The notes beneath the pieces are model-generated. The model saw only the letters and a list, made by a program, of their open reading frames with translations. It ran no database searches and was not told where the DNA came from. Below are positions 33,171 to 41,358 of a stretch of DNA of 51,960 bases, in pieces; position 1 is the stretch's first letter, and every line of letters begins with the position of its first letter. The translations under genes and the position numbers were made by a program. Source of the DNA: Bacillus sp. (in: firmicutes) (lineage in GTDB: Bacteria; Bacillota; Bacilli; Bacillales; Cytobacillaceae); assembly GCA_031179905.1 (NCBI GenBank), contig JAPSHL010000001.1, forward strand, positions 1 through 51,960, given 5' to 3'.

Positions 33171-34484
33171 TTAATCTGCCTTCACCACTTCAATGGAAGA
33201 AATGTGGCCGTTTTGTACATCTGCTGCTTTAAATAAATAGCCGTCATATTCAATGGTATCTCCTACTCTTAACTCAGAGCTCATAGAGAACAGCCAACCG
33301 CCAATCGTATGCATCTCGTCATTTTCAATGGAAATGGAAAGGAGTCGATTCACTTCATTAATATGAAGTTTAGAATCAAACATATAATGATTTTCTGCGA
33401 TTTTTTGAATGGAAGGTATTTCATCTACATCGAATTCGTCCATAATATCTCCGACTATTTCTTCTAATATATCTTCAACTGTAACGAGTCCGGCTGTTCC
33501 GCCAAACTCATCATGAAGAATGGCAATGGAAGTTCGTTCCTTCTGCATTCTTATTAAGAGAAGTTGTATCGGTATTGTTTCCATCACATGTATAATCGGC
33601 TGAATATAGGTCTTTAATGGAGATTCGTCCATACAGTTGTCTCTAATACAGTCAGTCAGTATTTGTTTAGCATGGATAAAGCCGACAATCATATCCTTAT
33701 CGCCGTCTTTTATTATCGGAAACCTTGTGTAGCGGTTAGAGCTGATTTCAGCAATGGCTTCTTTCAATGGCATATCCTCGGATAATGCTACCATTTCCGT
33801 ACGAGGCACCATCACTTCATTCGCAAGTCTGTTATCAAACTCAAAGATTCGTTGTACATAACGATATTCTGTTTTGTTTATTTCTCCGTTTTGATAGCTT
33901 TCCTTAAGAAGCAGCTGGAGCTCTTCCTCTGATAGAGCACTGTCATTCGTGTCTGTGCTTTTGACTCCATATAAACGGGCTACTAATCTTGCTGCATGAT
34001 TTAATACCCATATAAAAGGGAAGGTAATTTTATAAAACAGAATGAGCGGTTTAGATAAAGACAAGGTGACTCTTTCCGCATAACGGATGGCAATAGATTT
34101 AGGAAAGAGTTCCCCGATGACTACATTAATATAGGTTACAACAGAAAAGGCAAGCACAAAGGAAATAATATGTGCTGCAGAATCAGGAAGCTGTAATTTT
34201 GCGACAACTGGCGCCATAATTTTCAGCACAGTCGGTTCACCCAGCCAGCCTAGACCTAATGAGGTGATAGTGATACCGAGCTGGCAAGCGGATAGATAGC
34301 TGTCCAAATGGGTAGTAATTGTTCTAGCAGAAGCAGCATTTTTGTGGCCAGCTTTCTCTAGTTGAAACAGCCTGCTTGGTCGTACTCTAACCATGGCAAA
34401 TTCAATAGCAACAAAAAAGGCAGAAAAGGCTATTAATACAAAAATTAGAAGAAGATTGGAAATGATCACTGCGCTCAACACCAT
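33171..34484 (-). CDS. CNNM/CorC-family protein, copy 2 (YhdP/MpfA-like)
   Basis: A 437-aa paralogue of the downstream protein with the same order: CNNM membrane domain (FVAIEFAMVRVRPSRL, LGLGWLGEPTV), two CBS domains (VMVPRTEMVAL, HDEFGGTAGLVTVEDILEEIVGDIMDE) and a CorC_HlyC domain at the end. It is proposed to be a magnesium exporter or regulator by similarity to MpfA. ATG 34484 has no clear ribosome binding site, and GTG or TTG codons just inside lack one too, so translation initiation may be weak or the start may be slightly different. The pair probably arose by duplication; copy 1 has a longer C-terminus. Confidence 0.88.
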   Translation of the reverse strand: MVLSAVIISNLLLIFVLIAFSAFFVAIEFAMVRVRPSRLFQLEKAGHKNAASARTITTHLDSYLSACQLGITITSLGLGWLGEPTVLKIMAPVVAKLQLPDSAAHIISFVLAFSVVTYINVVIGELFPKSIAIRYAERVTLSLSKPLILFYKITFPFIWVLNHAARLVARLYGVKSTDTNDSALSEEELQLLLKESYQNGEINKTEYRYVQRIFEFDNRLANEVMVPRTEMVALSEDMPLKEAIAEISSNRYTRFPIIKDGDKDMIVGFIHAKQILTDCIRDNCMDESPLKTYIQPIIHVMETIPIQLLLIRMQKERTSIAILHDEFGGTAGLVTVEDILEEIVGDIMDEFDVDEIPSIQKIAENHYMFDSKLHINEVNRLLSISIENDEMHTIGGWLFSMSSELRVGDTIEYDGYLFKAADVQNGHISSIEVVKAD

Positions 34485-34619
34485 TCGTTAATGTCATTGC
34501 TGCTAATTATAAACTCTGATTAGTTTGCACTAAAAGCTGCATTTTTAGTAAGAATTTTAATAGCAGTATTTATTTAAATAGCGCATTTCTGTTAATTATA
34601 AACATTGAGGATTTTTAGA

Positions 34620-35174
34620 TTAGTTACAGCGGTGCAGTGCTGACCATTCCCTTTCAAGCATGCTGTATAAATATAAATCATGATAATGATCATAAAGCCA
34701 TTCTCCATCGCGGAGGATACCCTCTCTTTTGAAATGGAGTTTCTCAGGTATTGCTTGACTCTTTAAATTGTTGACGCCGCAGCGTATTTCAACCCTGTTG
34801 AGGTTTAGAAAATAAAATGCATAATTTAAGACAGCTACAACACATTTTGTCATGATGCCTTTTCCTTGTGCTGCTTCTCCTAAATAGTAGCCGATGCTCG
34901 CTTGGCGGCTCATCCAGTCTAGCTGTTGAAGAGTAATCATGCCGACAAGCTGGTCTCTGTAAAATATTCCTGCCTGGAAGCCATTGTTTTCTGACAGCTG
35001 TTTATGCCAATCTGGAATGATCGACTGGTATTGATAAGGAGAAATGATATGATCAATCCATGGAAGCCATTCCTTTAAATATGCGCGATTTTGATCAACA
35101 AGCCGGAAAAGTTCGTTGCCATCCTGCACTTGGAGCATGCGAATGTGGATTTCATGATTTACAGGTAAATGCAA
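34620..35174 (-). CDS. RimL/YdaF-type GNAT acetyltransferase
   Basis: A 184-aa acyltransferase resembling ribosomal-protein N-acetyltransferases and B. subtilis YdaF. IRMLQVQDGNELFRLVDQNRAY is near the start, ASIGYYLGEAAQGKGIMTKCV (acetyl-CoA loop) near residue 92, and NRVEIRCGVNNLKSQAIPEKLHFKREG near residue 125. The target is likely a protein N-terminus or an amine but is unknown. The start is TTG with AAGGGA about 12 bases before, a poor spacing. A hairpin with a T-run lies ~75-120 bases upstream in the same direction and may attenuate its transcript. Confidence 0.88.
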   Translation of the reverse strand: MHLPVNHEIHIRMLQVQDGNELFRLVDQNRAYLKEWLPWIDHIISPYQYQSIIPDWHKQLSENNGFQAGIFYRDQLVGMITLQQLDWMSRQASIGYYLGEAAQGKGIMTKCVVAVLNYAFYFLNLNRVEIRCGVNNLKSQAIPEKLHFKREGILRDGEWLYDHYHDLYLYSMLEREWSALHRCN

Positions 35175-35247
35175 TATATAAGATCATTCCCTTCTGTGAA
35201 TGATACATTTTCCCTTTAGCTTATGCGGACAGAACGTTGCTTGTTAT

Positions 35248-35295
35248 AAAAAAACCCTTTCTCCATTCAGAATGGGCGTAGGCTATAAAAGGGAA
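35248..35295 (-). terminator. Upstream terminator-like hairpin (possible attenuator)
   Basis: On the minus strand CCCTTT (near 35293) pairs with AAAGGG (near 35260), with an inner CCATT-CTG-AATGG stem, followed by T7. No minus-strand gene ends here; it lies between any promoter further right and the acetyltransferase gene. Confidence 0.5.
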
Positions 35296-35320
35296 TATTA
35301 CAAAAAATATAAAAAATTAC

Positions 35321-35347
35321 TTAATATTTTCCTATATAAGCCGATAG
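35321..35347 (+). promoter_or_regulatory. Sigma-D-like promoter of the chemoreceptor gene
   Basis: TTAA (35321-35324), 15 bases and GCCGATAG (35340-35347), against a sigma-D consensus TAAA-N15-GCCGATAT. Sigma-D drives motility and chemotaxis genes in Bacillus, which fits the gene downstream. Confidence 0.65.
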
Positions 35348-35436
35348 ATATAGTAAATAAATAGTTATTTTATCCTAGGTTGTTAGCGCTTTATTGAGGA
35401 AATTAATCAGAATGCTAAGAAGGGAGATAAAATGTT

Positions 35437-36708
35437 GTGAAAAAGAGAGAAAGCTTATTGGTGAAAATGGTGGCACTTGTATTTTTAGCTGTTCTAGTTG
35501 GTGCAGGTGGAAGTGGAACAGCAGTTTACTTATTAAATAGCAATTTGGATCAATCTGTTCTCTTGATTGGAGCTGTTGCAATAATTCTTGCTGTTGTGCT
35601 CTCTGCTGCTTTCTACATAGTCTTGAGAAGGAAGTTTGTTGTATTAGCAAATGTAAGCGAATCCTTTATGAGGCTGTCAGAGGGCAATCTGAATATCGAT
35701 GAGCAGTCTCATTCGTCAAAGGATGAGGTGGGGATTCTCTGCAGTGCGGTGGAAAACTTAAAAGATCAGCTCGATTATTTGCTGAATGAAAGCAGCAATA
35801 TTAGTAACTTAATTCTGGAATCATCTGCAGAATTATCAGCTGTTGCTGAGCAAACATCAGCAAGCTCAGAGGAGATAGGCAGAGCGATGGGAGAAATCGC
35901 CTATGGTGCTGGAGAGCAGGCTGCAGCATTAGAGGACGTAAACAAGGAAATGGGCAGACTGAATAATTCTATTAACAAAATGAATGAAAAGAATGACCAA
36001 ATTGATAGTGCTGCTCATAGCTCAGAAACAGCAACAAAAAAAGGCCAGGAAATGATAAATCAGTTGAAAAAGTCAAATGAATTGGCGAAGAAAGCAACAG
36101 ACGAAGTGAGTGTCGGAATATCAAGTCTTTATACAAAAATCCTTGATATTTCAAAAATCACGGTCACAATTGACCAGATTTCAGAGCAGACGAATCTTCT
36201 TGCGTTAAATGCCAGTATTGAAGCAGCTCGTGCAGGAGAGCATGGTAAAGGATTTTCAGTGGTTGCGAGTGAAGTGAGAAAGCTTGCAGAGGGAACTAAT
36301 CTCGCAACAAAACAAATTCAGGAAATGATTCAATCTATTGAAAAGGAAACGGAAAAAACGGTTCAAGCATTGTTTGAAACAACCTCGCAATCAGAGGAGC
36401 TGAATAATGCTGTTAATGGTACCGAGAATGAATTCACAAACATATCGACTGCTGTTAACGAAACAATCAACGCTGTAAAGGATCTTGGAAATGAGCTTAA
36501 ATCAGTAGTAGAACAAAATAATCAAATATTAGAATCTATTACAGCTATTTCTGCTGTATCCGAAAGTGCAGCAGCTGCAGTTGAAGAGGTTTCTTCATCT
36601 ACAGATGAACAAATTGCAGCAATAAGCAATGTTACGAAGGCTGCGGAAGAAATGATCAGCCGCGGAGAGCAGCTAAAGGATATCATTAAAAATTACAAAC
36701 AGCATTAA
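35437..36708 (+). CDS. Methyl-accepting chemotaxis protein with minimal external domain
   Basis: A 423-aa chemoreceptor. Two membrane helices (~8-32 and ~41-62) are separated by only about ten residues, so there is essentially no extracellular sensor domain. A HAMP-like segment follows ([19 protein letters not shown]), then the long cytoplasmic coiled coil with the conserved tip [19 protein letters not shown] near residue 250 and many Glu/Gln pairs as methylation candidates. It should signal to CheA, sensing either internal cues or membrane/energy state. The start is GTG 35437; the nearby ATG 35432 reads into a stop. A sigma-D-like promoter precedes it and a terminator follows. Confidence 0.92.
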   Translation: MKKRESLLVKMVALVFLAVLVGAGGSGTAVYLLNSNLDQSVLLIGAVAIILAVVLSAAFYIVLRRKFVVLANVSESFMRLSEGNLNIDEQSHSSKDEVGILCSAVENLKDQLDYLLNESSNISNLILESSAELSAVAEQTSASSEEIGRAMGEIAYGAGEQAAALEDVNKEMGRLNNSINKMNEKNDQIDSAAHSSETATKKGQEMINQLKKSNELAKKATDEVSVGISSLYTKILDISKITVTIDQISEQTNLLALNASIEAARAGEHGKGFSVVASEVRKLAEGTNLATKQIQEMIQSIEKETEKTVQALFETTSQSEELNNAVNGTENEFTNISTAVNETINAVKDLGNELKSVVEQNNQILESITAISAVSESAAAAVEEVSSSTDEQIAAISNVTKAAEEMISRGEQLKDIIKNYKQH

Positions 36709-36717
36709 GAATAATTT

Positions 36718-36749
36718 GCCTGCTGCCAAATGTGCAGCAGGCCTATTTT
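36718..36749 (+). terminator. Intrinsic terminator of the chemoreceptor gene
   Basis: GCCTGCTGC pairs perfectly with GCAGCAGGC, followed by CTATTTTA. Confidence 0.75.
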
Positions 36750-36856
36750 AGTTGTTTGTAAATGATTAGGCTAAAAATTGAAATTTCACTAGTATAAGCT
36801 TATAATAAAAGTATCGGTGTAAAATTACACATAACTAATAAGGGAATGAATGCATT

Positions 36857-37312
36857 TTGACAAGAGAAGAGATTATTTTTAATGTATCGGAAAAAATGCG
36901 ATTAATACGGACAGAGGCTGGTTATACACAGGATAAAATGGCAGAAGTCATTGGCTTGTCTAAAAAGACTCTCGTCCAGATTGAAAAAGGAAGATTATAT
37001 GCAGGCTGGTCAACTGTTGTTGCTGTTTGCGCGCTTTTTAGGGAAACCGAAACAGTGCGTTTTCTGTTCGGAAATGAACCGTTGGAAGTGCTTGAAACAG
37101 TTGCCCGTGACGGTATGGATTACCGGAAAGAAAAGACTCTTGGGGGCAAAGTATGGTGGCGTGAAGTGGAAAGGAAAAACGGTTTCATCCTTCAGCAAAA
37201 TATTATCAGCCAGCATTTCAGAATTATTGATGATGATCATTTCCGCATCTTCTCAAGCTTCGATGAGAAAGAGTCGGTGGAGAGATTTCAAGAATTGTCG
37301 ACTGCTCAGTAG
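36857..37312 (+). CDS. XRE-family regulator with unknown C-terminal domain (151 aa)
   Basis: Residues ~8-65 are an HTH_XRE domain (MRLIRTEAGYTQDKMAEVIG, then LVQIEKGRLYAGWSTVVAVCAL). The remaining ~85 residues contain a conserved-looking LGGKVWWREVERKNGF segment and end in an aromatic, acidic tail; I do not recognise that domain. The start is TTG 36857, because nearby ATGs are out of frame; the ribosome binding site AAGGGAATG is rather far. It is followed by a bidirectional terminator and faces the HPr-like gene. The regulated genes are unknown. Confidence 0.82.
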   Translation: MTREEIIFNVSEKMRLIRTEAGYTQDKMAEVIGLSKKTLVQIEKGRLYAGWSTVVAVCALFRETETVRFLFGNEPLEVLETVARDGMDYRKEKTLGGKVWWREVERKNGFILQQNIISQHFRIIDDDHFRIFSSFDEKESVERFQELSTAQ

Positions 37313-37329
37313 TTTATGTAGTACAAAAA

Positions 37330-37373
37330 CAAAAAAAGCTTGAAATGATTTTTTCATTTCAAGCTTTTTTTGT
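37330..37373. terminator. Bidirectional terminator
   Basis: AAAAAAAGCTTGAAATGA pairs with TCATTTCAAGCTTTTTTT around TTTTT. It separates convergent genes. Confidence 0.92.
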
Positions 37374-37678
37374 TAATTAATATTTTCTGTTAATCTGTTT
37401 CTGTTATATGACTTTACGAAGGAATTTTCACTATTGGATAGAAAACTCTTCCAAAATGTGTTCGCTTGACTTCCTTCAAGTTTGATTTGGATATCTTGTC
37501 TTGAACCTGCCGTCAAGAAAAAAGAAACAAGTTTAGGAAGGCTAGTCGTTTCCACGACGTGTTTTTTGCAGAGAAGTTGACACTTCACATTAAATTTCTT
37601 TGTTGCCTCATAAAAAGATAGAATATCTTTCATTGTCATATTTTCATTAAGTGTAACCTTTTTAAAAAATGTCTCCAT
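37373..37678 (-). CDS. HPr-like domain protein lacking the active-site histidine (101 aa)
   Basis: A small protein whose length and pattern fit the HPr/Crh fold. A strand-helix start (ENMTMKDILSFYEATKKFN) is followed by strands and then IQIKLEGSQANTF, like the last part of HPr (IxIxxxGxxA). The histidine that HPr uses for phosphotransfer is replaced (Met/Lys region), while a Ser occupies roughly the HPr Ser46 place (ETTSLPKLVSFF). If right, it could be Crh-like, acting only through Ser phosphorylation, or a structural relative. ATG 37678 has AGGAGC nine bases upstream and is preferred to the longer reading. The fold assignment is by eye and not certain. Confidence 0.55.
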   Translation of the reverse strand: METFFKKVTLNENMTMKDILSFYEATKKFNVKCQLLCKKHVVETTSLPKLVSFFLTAGSRQDIQIKLEGSQANTFWKSFLSNSENSFVKSYNRNRLTENIN

Positions 37679-37920
37679 TATTTCTTGCTCCTTTTTTATA
37701 AATTTTTTATAGCATGAAGCATCGTCCATTATTTTTCTTTGTTATGTAAAAGTTAAATACCCGAATCTTCTCCAATTAAACGTTATAGCGCTAAAATATG
37801 ACTTAAATACTAAATGAATTCCTACTTAAGACGGAGTTTTAAACCATCAAATGGCTATTATCGAAGCATAGCAGAAAAGTTAGAATGACCTTATCACATA
37901 AGAGGATGAGGGATGAAGGG

Positions 37921-39157
37921 ATGAATAAATTTTCGGAGGTATTTAGCAACAAGGATTTCAGAATGTGATTTATGGAAAATATCACTTCCTAATTAGGCGG
38001 TCTAATTGGACTGACTGCATTTATGTATTATATTCTTGACCGATTTTCTAATCAGCCTGCATATGCATCTGTTACAGAACTGATGTATTCTGTCCCTACA
38101 TTGGTAGTATTCCTGTTTGTCGGAGTAGCGGCAGACCGGCTGGACAGACAGAAAATAGCTTATACTAGCAATTGGGTCGCAGCTGTTCTTTCACTAAGCC
38201 TGCTCGGAGCTGTAGCTGTCGAGTGAATGCCACTTATCCTTTTTATACTTTTCTTAAGAAGTGCTGTCCTTAAGTTCTTTTTTCCAGCAGAGCAAGGACT
38301 TATGCAGGTGATTTTAAAAAACGACGAATATACAATTGCAGCAGGGCTTAATCAATTTGTAAACAGTAATTTCATGCTGTTTGGCAATGCTTTAGGAATA
38401 TTTGTTTATTGGAACTTAGGGATTTATTGGGCAGTACTAATCGACGCAGGAGCTCTATTGATTGGCAGTCTGCTGATTAAGCTTACTTCCTTTGCTGGTA
38501 ATATACGAATGCCGAATGGAGAGCACCGCATTAATAACCTGAACTTGAAGGTTGTCTAAGCAGGACTTTACAAGGGTTTACGTATATTTTAAACAAGCTA
38601 TTGCTTGCACTTATTTACGGGTTTGCAGCATTCGGAGTTGTTAATGGCGGTTTCAGTGTTATGCAGGTTTTCATCTTAAAATATAAACTCGCACCGTTAA
38701 ACTATGAAGAAATGTCGATATATTTAGGAATAGACTTTGGAGGCGGAATCTTGATTGGAAGTTTCGCAGCATCCTTGCTTGCCCAAAGAATTTGCTTTAT
38801 CAGCTCATTATTACTGGCATACTGTTTGTAGCGATTTTTACGATTTTGGCATCTTTCGCAGCTACCACAGCTTTGTTCATGGTATTCTATTTCTTCATTG
38901 CTTTAGTACTGCCGCTGATGGGTGCATGCCAAGCATTATAGCGCCTGAAATGATGGGCAGAGTGCGAGGGTAGTTAAATCCACTGATGATGCTCGTACAA
39001 TCGATTACATTAGGAGTTATCTCTGTCAATATTCTGGTTAGTGGGAGCTTGCTTTATTGTTGTAGGCCTTTATTACAGTCTCGTACTCCCAAAGCTTGCC
39101 AAAGACCGGGAAAAAAGCATGCAGAATGAAGAGGGGGTGCATCCCCATGAAGTGTAA
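37921..39157 (+). pseudogene. Decayed MFS transporter gene
   Basis: A major facilitator gene of about 400 codons broken by many lesions. The first frame reads MNKFSEVFSNKDFRM, then TGA (37966), TAA (37990), TGA (38224) and TAA (38557) in frame, the text between them continuing as one MFS protein (TAFMYYILDRFSNQPAYASV, VGVAADRLDRQKIAY with its loop 2-3 Asp/Arg motif). Near 38577 the frame shifts (LLLALIYGFAAFGVVNGGF), again near 38815 (GILFVAIFTILASFAA) and again near 38940 (IIAPEMMGRVRG), and the last frame ends at 39157 (LPKLAKDREKSM). It cannot make a functional transporter. It directly precedes the bmr-like leader. Intact relatives would be of the EntS/MFS_3 type. Confidence 0.92.
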
Positions 39158-39176
39158 TTTGTCGAAATATTTGCAA

Positions 39177-39205
39177 TTGACTTTAGTATAGGGTCATGGT
39201 AATCT
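39177..39205 (+). promoter_or_regulatory. Promoter of the bmr-like leader and exporter operon
   Basis: TTGACT (39177-39182), 17 bases and TAATCT (39200-39205), about 50 bases before the leader peptide start. Confidence 0.55.
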
Positions 39206-39254
39206 TCTAGTATATTATATTGGAAAATTAATGAAATGAAGGGAGGTGACTGAC

Positions 39255-39329
39255 ATGAAAAACAAAATCAATCTATTCGTAAAAGCAACTTTATATGTCA
39301 GTGGCCTTCGCTTCCTGTTAAATAATTGA
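39255..39329 (+). CDS. Leader peptide of the bmrCD-like operon (24 aa)
   Basis: A short ORF with a very strong ribosome binding site (GGGAGGTGA, 39241-39249) encoding 24 residues, basic at the start (MKNKINLFVKATLY) and ending RFLLNN. It is followed by a hairpin and then a strong intrinsic terminator before the exporter genes. In B. subtilis the homologous exporter bmrCD is controlled by a leader ORF (bmrB), where drug-stalled ribosomes prevent transcription termination. Same place, same layout and same downstream genes argue for the same mechanism here; the peptide sequence itself need not be conserved. The function is as a regulatory translation event rather than as a stable protein (inference). 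Confidence 0.75.
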   Translation: MKNKINLFVKATLYVSGLRFLLNN

Positions 39330-39344
39330 TGCATATAGCATAAT

Positions 39345-39427
39345 TGCCAGCTTTTTATGGCTATGCTGGCAGTTTTATGAGCATCAGAAGAGACAGATTG
39401 CGTGCCGCGCATCTGTCTCTTTTTTTT
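39345..39427 (+). terminator. Attenuator of the bmrCD-like operon
   Basis: A first hairpin TGCCAGC/GCTGGCA (39345-39351 with 39365-39371) is followed by a terminator stem AGAGACAGAT (39389-39398) with ATCTGTCTCT (39411-39420) and T7. It lies after the leader ORF and 165 bases before the first exporter gene, so read-through must be regulated. Confidence 0.85.
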
Positions 39428-39498
39428 GTGGGTTTGAGAACTAGAGGGAAAATAATAATTTCCTCTTTTCTATATATCTTGAAAAATGGAGGAGGAAG

Positions 39499-39561
39499 AT
39501 GTTAATGATTGTAAGTAACAGAAGTCATGGAGCTAACAGAAAGGATATTGAAAGCGGCTAG
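39499..39561 (+). CDS. Second small ORF before the exporter genes (20 aa)
   Basis: ATG 39499 follows GGAGGAGGAAG and opens a 20-codon frame reading MLMIVSNRSHGANRKDIESG up to TAG 39559-39561, 30 bases before the exporter start. The ribosome binding site is as strong as that of real genes. It may be a second regulatory peptide or help translation of bmrC by coupling; it may also be chance. No known family recognised. Confidence 0.4.
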   Translation: MLMIVSNRSHGANRKDIESG

Positions 39562-39591
39562 TAAAGTTAAGCGAGAAGAGGAGAGAACTGC

Positions 39592-41358
39592 ATGTTTTCC
39601 ATTTTGGTAAAGTTAAAGTGGTTTTTTAAGGAACATTGGAAAAGGTATACAGTCGCAATTGTCCTGTTAATCATTGTTGGGGTAATAGATATATTGCCGC
39701 CGCAAATATTAGGGATGTTTATAGACGAAATAAATGTCGGGTCCTTGACAGGGGATAAGACAGTTCAGTATCTGCTTGCTATAGCAGCTATTACAATCAG
39801 CTCATATGTGATTACGTATTTTTGGATGTATAAGCTGTTTGGGGGAGCTATAGTACTGGAAAGGAAACTGCGGAGCAATTTCATGGGACATTTGCTGAAA
39901 ATGACTCCGACATTTTTTGAGAAGAACCGCACGGGCGACTTGATGGCAAGAGCGACAAATGATTTGAAGGCAATCAGCATTACAGCAGGATTTGGCATAT
40001 TGACATTGATTGACTCAACAGTGTTTATGATTACAATTCTTATCACAATGTGCCTGCTAGTAAGCTGGAAGCTGACACTTGCTGCTATATTGCCTTTGCC
40101 GATTATGGCAATAATGATGCAAATATACGGAGATAGAATTCATAAAAGATTTATGGAGGCACAGGATGCTTTTGGTGATTTAAATGACCGTGTGCTTCAG
40201 TCAATTGGAGGGGTTCGGGTTATCCGGGCATATGTATTAGAAAAGGATGATGAAAAGGAATTTCATCAAATGACAGAGGATGTTTACAATAAAAACATTC
40301 GAGTTGCGAAGGTGGATTCGCTGTTCGAACCGACAATCCGTATTCTTGTAGGATTAAGCTACATTATCGGTTTAGGATATGGTTCCTATCTCGTTTTTCA
40401 GCAGCAAATAACGATAGGGCAGCTTGTGAGCTTCAATGTTTATCTCGGTATGATTGTGTGGCCGATGTTTGCAATCGGAGAACTAATGAACGTTATGCAA
40501 CGTGGAAATGCTTCATTAGATCGGGTGCAGGAAACATTAGATTATAAGCCTGATGTACTAAACCCTGCAGACAGTAAAGCAGTTGCTGTTCCCGAAACAA
40601 TCGAGTTTGATTCTGTGCAATTTCAATACCCGTCTTCAGCTGTGAGAAATCTCGTTGATATCGATTTGAAAATCACTAGGGGAGAAACAATCGGTGTTGT
40701 TGGGAAAACAGGAAGTGGAAAGACAACGCTAGTTAAGCAGCTGCTTAGAGAGTACCCGAAAGGTAAAGGAGAGCTTTCCATCAATGGCATCAGTATTGAT
40801 AATATTAGTTTGGATATGCTTCGCAGCTGGATTGGATATGTACCACAAGACCATGTCTTGTTTTCAAAAACAGTAAGAGATAATATCCTTTTTGGCCACA
40901 TAGAAAACACATCTGAGAGTCAGCTGGATAATGCAATCCAATTGGCATCATTCAAGCAGGATATTGAAATGCTTCCAGAAGGATTGGAAACGCTTGTAGG
41001 AGAAAAGGGTGTCGCGTTATCAGGCGGTCAAAAACAGCGGATATCCATTGCGAGGGCTTTAATTCGAAATCCTCAAATTCTTATTTTGGATGATTCCTTA
41101 TCAGCTGTTGATGCGAAAACGGAGCAGAATATTATCAAAAACATTAAAAAAGAACGGGCAGGGAAAACAACAATTATTACAACACATCGAATGACAGCTG
41201 TTCAGCACGCTGATCAGATTATTGTTCTTGAAGATGGGAAAATTGTTGAGCATGGTACACATGAACAGCTTATACAAAAAAAGGGCTGGTACAAAGAACA
41301 GTTTGAAATTCAGCAAACAAAAACAGCACAGTCTGCAGGACAGGAGGTGCAAGCATGA
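39592..41358 (+). CDS. bmrC: Heterodimeric multidrug ABC exporter subunit, degenerate site (BmrC-like)
   Basis: A 588-aa half-transporter: six membrane helices (~15-310) and a nucleotide-binding domain (~335-575). Walker A is VGKTGSGKTT, the signature is ALSGGQKQR and the switch His is in TTHRM. Walker B ends in LILDDSLSAVD, where the usual catalytic Glu is Asp. That is the known hallmark of the degenerate site in BmrC-type subunits. B. subtilis BmrC is of the same length. It pairs with the next gene, whose start overlaps its stop by four bases, to export drugs across the membrane. Expression is probably controlled by the leader peptide/attenuator upstream. Confidence 0.92.
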   Translation: MFSILVKLKWFFKEHWKRYTVAIVLLIIVGVIDILPPQILGMFIDEINVGSLTGDKTVQYLLAIAAITISSYVITYFWMYKLFGGAIVLERKLRSNFMGHLLKMTPTFFEKNRTGDLMARATNDLKAISITAGFGILTLIDSTVFMITILITMCLLVSWKLTLAAILPLPIMAIMMQIYGDRIHKRFMEAQDAFGDLNDRVLQSIGGVRVIRAYVLEKDDEKEFHQMTEDVYNKNIRVAKVDSLFEPTIRILVGLSYIIGLGYGSYLVFQQQITIGQLVSFNVYLGMIVWPMFAIGELMNVMQRGNASLDRVQETLDYKPDVLNPADSKAVAVPETIEFDSVQFQYPSSAVRNLVDIDLKITRGETIGVVGKTGSGKTTLVKQLLREYPKGKGELSINGISIDNISLDMLRSWIGYVPQDHVLFSKTVRDNILFGHIENTSESQLDNAIQLASFKQDIEMLPEGLETLVGEKGVALSGGQKQRISIARALIRNPQILILDDSLSAVDAKTEQNIIKNIKKERAGKTTIITTHRMTAVQHADQIIVLEDGKIVEHGTHEQLIQKKGWYKEQFEIQQTKTAQSAGQEVQA

